DNA of 5,047 bases, taken from assembly GCA_900759005.1 (NCBI GenBank), contig CAAEUQ010000189.1:1-5047 (forward strand), written 5' to 3'. Origin of the DNA: Clostridia bacterium (GTDB lineage Bacteria; Bacillota; Clostridia; Christensenellales; Aristaeellaceae). Shown piece after piece: positions 1 to 4,929 of this stretch (the first letter of the stretch is position 1; every line of letters starts with the position of its first letter). The notes below the pieces were generated by a model, which was not told the DNA's origin, made no database searches, and saw nothing but the letters and a program-made list of their open reading frames with translations. The position numbers and the translations under genes were made by a program.

Positions 1-639
1 CATTGGGTGCGCGTGCTGTATTGCTATCCGGATTCGACGGAGGATCGCCTGCTCGATACGATCGCGCGTCTTCCGAAGGTCGCGAAATATCTGGATCTGC
101 CGCTTCAGCATATTAACGATGAATTGCTCATACAAATGAACAGGCGCGGCACGTCCGAATGGATTCGCAGCCGGATCGACGAATGCCATCGCCGCGGTCT
201 GCTGGTGCGCACGACGATGATCGTCGGATTCCCGGGCGAGACGGAGGCGCAGTTCGAGGAGCTGATGGATTTTGTAAAAACCGCGCGGTTCGAGCGGCTG
301 GGCGCATTTACCTATTCGCCCGAGGAGGGCACGAAGGCGGCGAAGATGCCGAATCAGATCGACGAGGAAACCAAGACGCGCCGTCTGGATCAGCTGATGA
401 TGCTTCAGCAGGCGATTTCGATGGAGCTGAATGAAGCGCGCATCGGCGAAAAATGCGAAGTACTCGTGGACGGCTTTGACGAGGAAGGCCGCCCCTACGG
501 AAGATCGCTCAAGGAAGCGCCGGAAAGCGACGGCGTGATCTGGCTGGAATCCGATCGCGAGCTGACGCCGGGAATGTACGTGCAGGCGGAAATCACCGGC
601 GCGGACGCATACGACCTTACGGGAAAGGTGTTGCCGTAA
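1..639 (+). CDS. rimO: Ribosomal protein S12 methylthiotransferase RimO, C-terminal half (5' end outside window)
   Basis: RimO is a radical-SAM iron-sulfur enzyme that adds a methylthio group to an aspartate of ribosomal protein S12. The reading frame is already open at base 1 (His-Trp-Val-Arg-Val-Leu), so the GTG at 7 is an internal Val codon, not a start. The visible 212 residues are about half of the usual 430-450. The missing part is the N-terminal UPF0004 domain and the CxxxCxxC cluster ligands. Visible family landmarks are YCYP (residues 7-10), YLDLPLQH (30-37), MNRRG (46-50), VGFPGET (75-81), the RLGAFTYSPEEGTKAAKMP block (99-117) and a C-terminal TRAM-like domain from about 148. That domain carries GRSLKEAPESDG and ends ITGADAYDLTGKV, which favours RimO over the related MiaB. 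Its TAA stop abuts the pgsA ATG, implying co-transcription. Identification is secure; full length and promoter cannot be seen. Confidence 0.95.
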   Translation, partial: HWVRVLYCYPDSTEDRLLDTIARLPKVAKYLDLPLQHINDELLIQMNRRGTSEWIRSRIDECHRRGLLVRTTMIVGFPGETEAQFEELMDFVKTARFERLGAFTYSPEEGTKAAKMPNQIDEETKTRRLDQLMMLQQAISMELNEARIGEKCEVLVDGFDEEGRPYGRSLKEAPESDGVIWLESDRELTPGMYVQAEITGADAYDLTGKVLP

Positions 640-1182
640 ATGAATTTGCCGAATAAACTTTCGATGCTGCGAATTCTGATGATTCCGGTATTCGTGATTC
701 TGGCGTTGATGAACGCGCCGGCGGCGCAGTACGCGGCGGTGGGCGTGTTTGTTCTCGCGGCGATTACCGACGCGCTGGACGGGCATATTGCGCGCAAAAA
801 CGGGCTGGTTACGAATTTCGGAAAATTCATCGATCCGATCGCGGACAAGCTGCTGGTGATGAGCGCGCTGATCGTTCTGGTTGAGCGCGGACGGATGCCG
901 GGCTGGGTTTGCATCGTAATGCTCGCGCGCGAATTTGCGATCAGCGGCTTCCGCCTGGTCGCCGCGGGGACGGGCAAGGTGATTGCCGCCGGAATTCTCG
1001 GGAAGATCAAAACCGTGACGCAGATGATTGCGGTAATCGCGCTGCTGCTGACGGCGATCGACGGCGTTTTTGCGCCGCTGGGCACGTTTGCGGATATCGC
1101 GATGTACGTTTCCGCGTTCATGACCGTTTGGAGCGGCGCGGATTACATCATCAAAAACTTCGATTGCATTCGGGATATGTAA
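640..1182 (+). CDS. pgsA: CDP-diacylglycerol--glycerol-3-phosphate 3-phosphatidyltransferase (PGP synthase)
   Basis: PgsA makes phosphatidylglycerophosphate from CDP-diacylglycerol and glycerol-3-phosphate, the committed step to phosphatidylglycerol and cardiolipin, in the cytoplasmic membrane. The 180-residue length is normal for the family. The complete CDP-alcohol phosphotransferase signature is present with exact spacing: D44-x2-D47-G48-x2-A51-R52-x8-G61-x3-D65-x3-D69. Before it lies the typical N-terminus MNLPNKLSMLRILMIPVF, and several hydrophobic segments follow (about 8-25, 30-45, 72-82, 100-130, 145-165). The ATG begins on the base after the rimO stop. A GGGAAAGGTG purine tract at 621-630, inside the rimO end, serves as ribosome binding site about 9 bases upstream. 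In many Firmicutes rimO and pgsA are neighbours, which supports both calls. A strong intrinsic terminator follows directly. Confidence 0.96.
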   Translation: MNLPNKLSMLRILMIPVFVILALMNAPAAQYAAVGVFVLAAITDALDGHIARKNGLVTNFGKFIDPIADKLLVMSALIVLVERGRMPGWVCIVMLAREFAISGFRLVAAGTGKVIAAGILGKIKTVTQMIAVIALLLTAIDGVFAPLGTFADIAMYVSAFMTVWSGADYIIKNFDCIRDM

Positions 1183-1184
1183 AA

Positions 1185-1223
1185 TTGCCCCCGCGGGAGG
1201 ATTTTCCGCGGGGGGAACTTTTT
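1185..1223 (+). terminator. Intrinsic terminator after pgsA
   Basis: A perfect 9-bp GC stem, CCCCCGCGG (1188-1196) with CCGCGGGGG (1206-1214), closes a 9-base loop. After GAAC comes a run of five T (1219-1223). The flanking TT and AA extend the stem past one mismatch. It begins 5 bases after the pgsA stop and ends the rimO-pgsA unit. Confidence 0.88.
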
Positions 1224-1316
1224 GGAATGGACAAAAGTCCAATCGATAGGAAGAGATTCGCGGGAGGGATGCCGATGCGGGTTTGATTTGTTTTGCCCAT
1301 TTACGTTTGCACAAGG

Positions 1317-1323
1317 AAAGGAG
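1317..1323 (+). promoter_or_regulatory. Ribosome binding site fixing the start at 1330
   Basis: AAAGGAG lies 6 bases before the ATG at 1330. A second in-frame ATG at 1324 is too close to this site. The frame remains open upstream to an ATG at 1222, but that one overlaps the terminator T-run and has no ribosome binding site, so 1330 is the likely start. Confidence 0.85.
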
Positions 1324-1329
1324 ATGCAC

Positions 1330-1893
1330 ATGAATTCTCCGGAGAAGGACATCATTTCTTACGATCGCATTCGCAATCGCGAAAAGCTTGGTTCGGCGAA
1401 ATACTGGATTCTGGGCGCGCTGATTCTCGCGGTTCTGGTTTATGCGGCGTTCTTTCCATTCCCGACGCGCGTTTCGCGCACGCTTCAGGCATTCCGCTAT
1501 GACGGCGGCGATCTGACCGCCGGAACGCCCTGCACGGTTGAAATCGACGGGCGGGTGAATCGCTATCTGTTCCGCGACAATGAATTCAAGGGCAGAATCG
1601 CATTTTCGACCGACGAACGCACCTGCCGCGCCGATGCAGACGCGGACACAATTCTTCAGCGCGGCAAGGTTATGGGGCTGTTCTATTTCTTCGACCAGGA
1701 GCTGCTGGACATTTACGTGCCGGGCTACCTCATTGCGCCGACGGATTTCGACTGGCTCTACGCGCGCCTGAAAAGCGATGGCGGGCAATACATCGTTCTC
1801 GCGGGCGACGGAACCGCCGAGGAAATTGCAAAGCGCGCGCTCGACTATTCGGGACAGGATATTCTCCCGACGCTGGTCGTTTCAGAAGGATAA
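1330..1893 (+). CDS. Unrecognised single-pass membrane protein, 187 aa
   Basis: I do not recognise this family. The protein has a short charged N-terminus rich in Arg and Lys (1-24), one clear hydrophobic helix (about 25-43, WILGALILAVLVYAAFF), then a soluble domain of about 140 residues. The positive charge before the helix suggests the N-terminus stays inside and the C-terminal domain faces the outside. The soluble part looks mostly beta-stranded at first (TVEIDGRVNRYLF, FKGRIAF at about 70-92), with an Asp-rich patch ADADAD (101-106). It then has an aromatic segment LFYFFDQELLDIYVPGY (117-133) and ends in a helix-strand unit (TAEEIAKRALDYSG). Cys at 68 and 99 could form a disulfide if exported. 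It lies between two terminators and so is probably transcribed alone. No promoter in 1224-1316 is convincing. Codon use resembles the neighbours, so it looks like a real resident gene. Confidence 0.85.
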   Translation: MNSPEKDIISYDRIRNREKLGSAKYWILGALILAVLVYAAFFPFPTRVSRTLQAFRYDGGDLTAGTPCTVEIDGRVNRYLFRDNEFKGRIAFSTDERTCRADADADTILQRGKVMGLFYFFDQELLDIYVPGYLIAPTDFDWLYARLKSDGGQYIVLAGDGTAEEIAKRALDYSGQDILPTLVVSEG

Positions 1894-1900
1894 CCCTTTT

Positions 1901-1928
1901 TGCCGGACGGATTCGTCCGGCATTTTTT
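1901..1928 (+). terminator. Intrinsic terminator after the 187-aa membrane protein
   Basis: A perfect 9-bp stem, TGCCGGACG (1901-1909) with CGTCCGGCA (1914-1922), has a GATT tetraloop and a run of six T (1923-1928). It acts in the plus direction only: read on the minus strand the hairpin is followed by A residues. The TAA of the facing GNAT remnant is read from the last bases of this T-run. Confidence 0.92.
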
Positions 1929-2361
1929 ACGCTTTCAGATCGATCCAGTAGCGCTCGGTGGTTTCGAGCGTGTTTTCAAGTTTGCCGCCCGCGCGGAGAA
2001 TCGTCTTTCGGGAGGCAATGTTGTCCGCTTCACAGGTAATCAGCACGCGCGATTCCTCCGCCGCGCGTCATTTGGGCAAAACCAGACGCAGCATTTGCGC
2101 CGTATAGCCCTTTCCGCGCTCGCTCGTGCGGACGCTGTAGCCGATATTTTCGCCGTAATTCAGCAAATACGGATTCAATCGCCGGCGAAAATCCATGATT
2201 CCGACCATTCGATCATCCTTTTCGCGCGCGGCAAGGTACACGACGCTCGAAACATGATTGCTTCCGTATTTCTCCATCGCCCGCGAATCGAACCACACCC
2301 ATTCGGAAAACGAGGAGACGTCCTTCAATCCGGCGCAGCCGTCCAGCGAATCGCCGCGCCG
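1927..2361 (-). pseudogene. GNAT-family N-acetyltransferase remnant: N-terminus lost, in-frame TGA
   Basis: One frame runs open on the minus strand from 2361 to a TAA at 1927-1929, apart from a TGA at 2068-2070. Before the TGA it reads GDSLDGCAGL, then MVGIMDFRR, NPYLLNYGENIGYSVR and SERGKGY, which is the acetyl-CoA loop region of GNAT enzymes. After the TGA it continues in the same frame with RVLITCEADNIASRKTILR, AGGKLENTLE and ERYWIDLKA. This is the normal end of this GNAT subfamily, so no frameshift is needed. The TGA sits where relatives typically have Cys (…LPK-C-R…), consistent with TGC to TGA. About 40 N-terminal residues expected before GDSLDG are absent, replaced by a stop at 2362-2364. 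The only start candidates, such as TTG at 2326-2328, lack a good ribosome binding site. The acetyl-CoA motif (R/Q-x-x-G-x-G/A) ends in Thr rather than Gly or Ala. Family membership is clear; the substrate is unknown. Confidence 0.85.
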
Positions 2362-2380
2362 TCAATATATAACGTTTGTT

Positions 2381-2409
2381 ATTGTACTATAAAGGCATTT
2401 GCCCTTCAA
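2381..2409 (-). promoter_or_regulatory. Putative sigma-A promoter upstream of the GNAT remnant
   Basis: On the minus strand TTGAAG (2409-2404, 4/6) is followed after exactly 17 bases by TACAAT (2386-2381, 5/6). The -35 box starts on the base after the stop codon of the SPOR-like gene. Transcription would begin near 2374 and run directly into the truncated GNAT frame. Confidence 0.55.
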
Positions 2410-3237
2410 CTATTTTGCCGAGGAATTCACGCTTTTGAGAAGCTCGATTTCTCCGAGCAAGCCCTGAATCTGGCTGAAGCGAAGGCGACCTGAAATTTCT
2501 GCGGCGGTTTCGAGGGATTGGATGCTTTGCAGGCTGAACTCGATGGCGATCAGGTTCGCGCAAAGCGTTTGGCAAAGCGCGTTTCCGGCAGTGGATTCGA
2601 GTGCGGTTTCGGCGCGGTGAAGCTCGCTATGCGCGACAGCGGCGAGCGTTCGCGCCTGCGGCGCGGTGATCTGATTGCGGTCGAGCCGATCGGCGATTGC
2701 GCCGAGCTGCCCCAGCTGTATGCGGAGCGTGGATTCGGCGTTTGCGATTGCGTTTACGGCAAATTCCGGCGCGGTTACGCGGATTTTCGCGCCGTCTTCG
2801 CCAATCGTGAATGCGGCTGCGGGCAGTTTTTCACGCGTGGAAAGCGCATCCGCCTGAAACTTTGCGGATGCGAGATCCTGGTACGCCGCGCCGAGGACAT
2901 GGTATTTGCCTTCGTGCATCAGAACGAATCCCGCCGCGCCGCGCTGCATAAATTCCGCGGCGGCGACGCGGGCATTCAGCGCGTCCGGATACGCGCCCAG
3001 CGACACGAACGCCGCCGAAACCGGTTCAAGCTGGATACCCCGCGTGATTTGCGCGCCGACGGGCTCTGCGTCCTTTTCCGGAATCGCGAGTGTCGCGAGG
3101 TATACGAACAGCATCGTTACCGCCAGCGCGAATGCCCATGTGATTCCGTTCGGGCGGTCGCGGCGAACTCGGACTTTTTGCATTTCGATCAGCTCCGTTT
3201 CCTGGATTGAGTTCCTGAAATCTCGGTTTTGAAGCAT
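2410..3237 (-). CDS. Membrane-anchored SPOR-like domain protein with helical C-terminal half
   Basis: This 275-residue protein has a basic cytoplasmic N-terminus (KVRVRRDRP, 21-29), one transmembrane helix (about 31-52, GITWAFALAVTMLFVYLATLAI) and then an extracytoplasmic part. Residues 70-135 fit a SPOR-like fold: a strand (VSAAFVSLGAYPD), a helix (ALNARVAAAEFMQRG), strands (GFVLMHEGKYHVLGAAY) and a helix (DLASAKFQADAL). Known SPOR domains bind denuded peptidoglycan glycan strands at division sites. Residues 158-270 are Ala, Leu and Glu/Gln rich and predicted largely helical, perhaps a bundle or coiled coil. Such halves are common after SPOR-like domains in Clostridia, but I cannot name a function. 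Two ATG codons are equally well supported: 3237, and 3183 (residue 19, MQKVRV), each with GGAG 9 bases upstream. The longer form is listed. The stop is TAG. The gene is divergent from the glycosyltransferase. The SPOR assignment rests on pattern, not on an invariant motif. Confidence 0.8.
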   Translation of the reverse strand: MLQNRDFRNSIQETELIEMQKVRVRRDRPNGITWAFALAVTMLFVYLATLAIPEKDAEPVGAQITRGIQLEPVSAAFVSLGAYPDALNARVAAAEFMQRGAAGFVLMHEGKYHVLGAAYQDLASAKFQADALSTREKLPAAAFTIGEDGAKIRVTAPEFAVNAIANAESTLRIQLGQLGAIADRLDRNQITAPQARTLAAVAHSELHRAETALESTAGNALCQTLCANLIAIEFSLQSIQSLETAAEISGRLRFSQIQGLLGEIELLKSVNSSAK

Positions 3238-3316
3238 TTGGGAATTCTCCGATTCATAGATGTGAAAGGGTGTGGGATTGCGTTCTCCGGCTTTTGTTCG
3301 GCGGGTTTCTTTTCAA

Positions 3317-3346
3317 TTTATGATGGTTTGATGAAAAAAACGCCAA
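3317..3346 (-). promoter_or_regulatory. Possible promoter for the SPOR-like gene
   Basis: On the minus strand TTGGCG (3346-3341, 4/6) is followed after 18 bases by CATAAA (3322-3317, 4/6). This would give a leader of about 70 bases to the ATG at 3237. It is the best match found in the gap, but it is modest, and the spacer is T-rich. It lies back to back with the stronger plus-strand promoter. Confidence 0.35.
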
Positions 3347-3361
3347 TTCTGCGCGCTATGG

Positions 3362-3390
3362 TTGACAGTTTTACATCCGTCTGTGATACT
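3362..3390 (+). promoter_or_regulatory. Strong extended -10 sigma-A promoter for the glycosyltransferase
   Basis: A consensus -35 TTGACA (3362-3367) is followed by a 17-base spacer and the -10 hexamer GATACT (3385-3390, 4/6), preceded by the extended -10 TG (3382-3383). Transcription would begin near 3397, leaving a leader of about 24 bases. A perfect TATAAT also occurs at 3394-3399, but its own -35 region is poor. The promoter overlaps the in-frame upstream extension of the gene, which argues against starts at 3229 or 3331. Confidence 0.8.
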
Positions 3391-3408
3391 ATTTATAATA
3401 CGCTCATC

Positions 3409-3413
3409 GGAGG
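3409..3413 (+). promoter_or_regulatory. Ribosome binding site fixing the glycosyltransferase start at 3421
   Basis: GGAGG, inside CGGAGGA, lies 7 bases before the ATG at 3421. It is the best ribosome binding site in the window. The upstream in-frame ATG at 3331 has none and lies before the predicted transcription start. Confidence 0.9.
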
Positions 3414-3420
3414 ACGATTC

Positions 3421-4608
3421 ATGCTGAAGGTTTTGACCATTCTCTCCACCGCGCTCAGCCTGGTGGCGGTTTATACGGGCGTGATCGCGCTGTTTACGTT
3501 CAAAAAGCGCGTGCCCTACGCGAAGGCTGCGCCGAAAACGCGGTTCCTTGTGATCATTCCGGCGCGCAACGAGGAAAGCGTAATCGCCAATCTGATCGCC
3601 GCGCTGCGCCGGCAGGATTACCCGAAGGAAAAATTCGATATCGTGGTCGCCGCAAACAACTGTACCGATCACACTGCCGAGGTGTCGCGCGCGGCAGGCG
3701 TTTCCGTATTTGAATGCACGGGCGCGATTACCTGCAAGGGCGACGTGCTGCATCAGGTGATCGAGCGCTATCTTCCCGAAAAATACGACGCGTTCGCGTT
3801 CTTCGATGCGGATAATCTGCCGGATCCGGGCTTTCTTTCCGCGATGAACGACGCGCTCTGCGCGGGCGAACGCGTTTGCAAATGCCGGCTGAAGGCGGGC
3901 AATGCATTCGACAGCTGGGTTTCCGGCAATTACGGCATTTACCACGCGATGATGGAATGGGTGTTCAGCCGTCCGCACGCGGCGGCGGGCTTTTCCTCGA
4001 ATCTCGTAGGCACGGGCTATGTGGTGCATCGCGAGGTATTCGAACGTCTCGGCGGTTGGAACACGAAATCAATGTGCGAGGACAGCGAATTCGGCGCAAT
4101 CTGCGCGTCGATCGGCGTGCGCGTCGCGTGGGTTTACGAGGCGCTGAGCTACGACGAGCAGGTGACCGGCTTCTGGACCTCGATGCGGCAGCGCCTGCGC
4201 TGGTGCAGCGGCATGGTCGAGGCGGCGCATTACCGGCTGCCGGCTCTTCTGAAAAGCGATGTTCCGAAAAGAGGCGTGGCGCTGGATTTCGCGATGACGT
4301 TCATTCTGGCGCACACGCAGCCGTTGGCAACGGTTCTGATGATTCTGGCGCTGCCGTGGTATCCGAAATGGATGTTTTTGACGATGGGCGCGAGCGCGTG
4401 CCTTTCGGCGATTGGAATTATGCTGCTTTCTGTTCTGATATGCAAGCTCGGCGGATATCCGATCAAAAAGATGGTTCCGGCGATTCTTCTTTCGCCGATT
4501 TTCATGGTTTCATGGGCGCCGCTTCAGATTCTGGCGCTGGTAACGCCGGTGAAGCGCTGGAGCCCGATCGCCCACACAGGGCAGGACGATGTGGAAAAAG
4601 CCGCATAA
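3421..4608 (+). CDS. Membrane-embedded family 2 glycosyltransferase (processive type motifs)
   Basis: This 395-residue protein is a GT-A fold family 2 glycosyltransferase. An N-terminal hydrophobic helix (about 3-27) precedes the catalytic domain (about 40-275). Visible motifs are the nucleotide-sugar binding start VIIPARNEE (44-52), AANNCTD (78-83), the metal-binding DADN (129-132), the catalytic-base CED (219-221) and QRLRW (257-261). Together these match the D, DxD, ED, Q(Q/R)xRW set of processive enzymes such as PgaC/IcaA poly-GlcNAc and hyaluronan synthases. Three further hydrophobic segments follow (about 287-312, 316-341, 352-376), forming the membrane channel region in that group. The C-terminus WSPIAHTGQDDVEKAA is short and polar. 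The donor and acceptor sugars cannot be read from sequence. No partner genes (deacetylase, exporter, cyclic-di-GMP module) are adjacent, so it may act alone on a glycolipid or envelope polymer. It is transcribed from its own strong promoter and is divergent from the SPOR-like gene. Confidence 0.93.
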   Translation: MLKVLTILSTALSLVAVYTGVIALFTFKKRVPYAKAAPKTRFLVIIPARNEESVIANLIAALRRQDYPKEKFDIVVAANNCTDHTAEVSRAAGVSVFECTGAITCKGDVLHQVIERYLPEKYDAFAFFDADNLPDPGFLSAMNDALCAGERVCKCRLKAGNAFDSWVSGNYGIYHAMMEWVFSRPHAAAGFSSNLVGTGYVVHREVFERLGGWNTKSMCEDSEFGAICASIGVRVAWVYEALSYDEQVTGFWTSMRQRLRWCSGMVEAAHYRLPALLKSDVPKRGVALDFAMTFILAHTQPLATVLMILALPWYPKWMFLTMGASACLSAIGIMLLSVLICKLGGYPIKKMVPAILLSPIFMVSWAPLQILALVTPVKRWSPIAHTGQDDVEKAA

Positions 4609-4614
4609 TTCAAA

Positions 4615-4639
4615 GGCGCGAGGGATTGAACCTCGCGCC
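4615..4639. repeat. Perfect 9-bp hairpin just after the glycosyltransferase
   Basis: GGCGCGAGG (4615-4623) and CCTCGCGCC (4631-4639) flank a 7-base loop. It begins 6 bases after the stop codon, where a terminator is expected, but no T-run follows. It may protect the mRNA 3' end or help termination together with the next hairpin. Confidence 0.75.
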
Positions 4640-4643
4640 GCAG

Positions 4644-4668
4644 CTTGTCAAAAAAGTCTTTTTGACAA
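4644..4668. repeat. Perfect 10-bp AT-rich hairpin
   Basis: TTGTCAAAAA (4645-4654) pairs with TTTTTGACAA (4659-4668) around the loop AGTC. The 5' arm with the preceding C (CTTGTCAAA, 4644-4652) can pair instead with TTTGACAAG at 4712-4720. Confidence 0.8.
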
Positions 4669-4671
4669 TCT

Positions 4672-4709
4672 GGTGGACGGGGGGAGCAAGCTTCCCCGCC
4701 ACTGCCACC
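4672..4709. repeat. Imperfect GC-rich hairpin
   Basis: GGTGG (4672-4676) can pair with CCACC (4705-4709). Inside it, a G-run at 4679-4684 can pair with CCCC (4693-4696) around the HindIII-like palindrome AAGCTT. An internal loop separates the two stems, so this is less regular than its neighbours. Confidence 0.55.
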
Positions 4710-4716
4710 CCTTTGA

Positions 4717-4758
4717 CAAGTTTTGCTTGAGTCCTGCGGACTCCGGCCGCAAAACTTG
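4717..4758. repeat. Nested inverted repeat, 10-bp outer and 6-bp inner stem
   Basis: The outer arms CAAGTTTTGC (4717-4726) and GCAAAACTTG (4749-4758) are perfectly complementary. They enclose a second perfect stem, GAGTCC (4729-4734) with GGACTC (4738-4743), closed by TGC. Confidence 0.8.
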
Positions 4759-4767
4759 CAAGGTAGC

Positions 4768-4808
4768 GATTTTCTCTCCGGGAAATAAGATTTCCCTCCG
4801 ATAAAATC
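4768..4808. repeat. Nested inverted repeat, 6-bp outer and 7-bp inner stem
   Basis: GATTTT (4768-4773) pairs with AAAATC (4803-4808). Inside, GGGAAAT (4780-4786) pairs with ATTTCCC (4790-4796) across AAG. The design, short outer arms around an independent inner hairpin, repeats that of 4717-4758. Confidence 0.7.
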
Positions 4809-4814
4809 AGCCCC

Positions 4815-4849
4815 CGAGCTCCCCGCGCATGTCGCTGAGCTCGATTTTT
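4815..4849 (+). terminator. Terminator-like hairpin with T-run
   Basis: CGAGCTC (4815-4821) pairs with GAGCTCG (4837-4843), with a possible inner GCG/CGC pair, and is followed by A and five T (4845-4849). This is the only hairpin in the gap with a T-run and could end transcription from the glycosyltransferase. The 15-base loop makes it weaker than the terminators at 1185 and 1901. Confidence 0.5.
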
Positions 4850-4851
4850 AG

Positions 4852-4877
4852 TTTGAGAGGGCTTCGGCCCTCTCGAA
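4852..4877. repeat. Perfect hairpin with UUCG tetraloop
   Basis: GAGAGGGC (4855-4862) pairs with GCCCTCTC (4867-4874) across TTCG, giving the unusually stable C(UUCG)G loop. Flanking TTT and GAA extend the stem through a G-U pair to 11 bp. A pyrimidine-rich stretch follows, with only three T in a row. Confidence 0.8.
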
Positions 4878-4929
4878 CTCTCTCTTTAGGCTTTTAACCT
4901 CTACCTTTTTCTGGAAAGGGAGCTTGTTT

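Larger units (their letters stand above)
4609..4929. other. Non-coding 321-base gap filled with inverted repeats
   Basis: No credible gene lies here: the open frames are short, lack ribosome binding sites and run through the inverted repeats. Six or seven separate hairpins occupy most of 4615-4877. The last 50 bases (4878-4929) are pyrimidine-rich and lead to the ribosome binding site of the next gene. No promoter with both boxes was found; the TTGACA sequences at 4662 and 4713 lie within hairpin arms and have no -10 box at the right distance. Confidence 0.7.

Noticed and set aside
495..1121. Minus-strand open frame opposite rimO and pgsA (208 codons)
   Set aside because: It is antisense to two certain genes and its Ser, Ala and Ile-rich product has no family features.
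1222..1329. Upstream start at 1222 for the 187-aa protein
   Set aside because: It begins inside the terminator T-run of pgsA, has no ribosome binding site, and adds 36 residues with three Cys unlike the rest. AAAGGAG before 1330 decides the start.
2518..3210. Plus-strand open frame of 230 codons opposite the SPOR-like gene
   Set aside because: The composition is Arg and Cys rich without a hydrophobic pattern. The minus-strand frame instead gives a clean membrane helix and domain pattern with good start signals.
3229..3420. N-terminal extension of the glycosyltransferase from in-frame starts at 3229 or 3331
   Set aside because: The extension covers the TTGACA/GATACT promoter and lacks ribosome binding sites. 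The GGAGG before 3421 is clearly better.
3313..4029. Long open frame on the minus strand opposite the glycosyltransferase (238 codons)
   Set aside because: It is antisense to a gene with full catalytic motifs, has no ribosome binding site, and its product is Arg, His and Ala rich with no recognisable domain. It is a GC-driven shadow frame.
4611..4640. tRNA T-arm lookalike on the minus strand: the 7-base loop TTCAATC fits TTCRANY with a GC stem
   Set aside because: No acceptor, D or anticodon arm and no CCA end can be built around it. The 9-bp perfect stem is better explained as a simple hairpin.
4609..4929. CRISPR array or insertion sequence
   Set aside because: The repeats are inverted and differ from one another, there are no equal-length spacers, no transposase frame is present, and no pair of terminal inverted repeats bounded by a target duplication was found.
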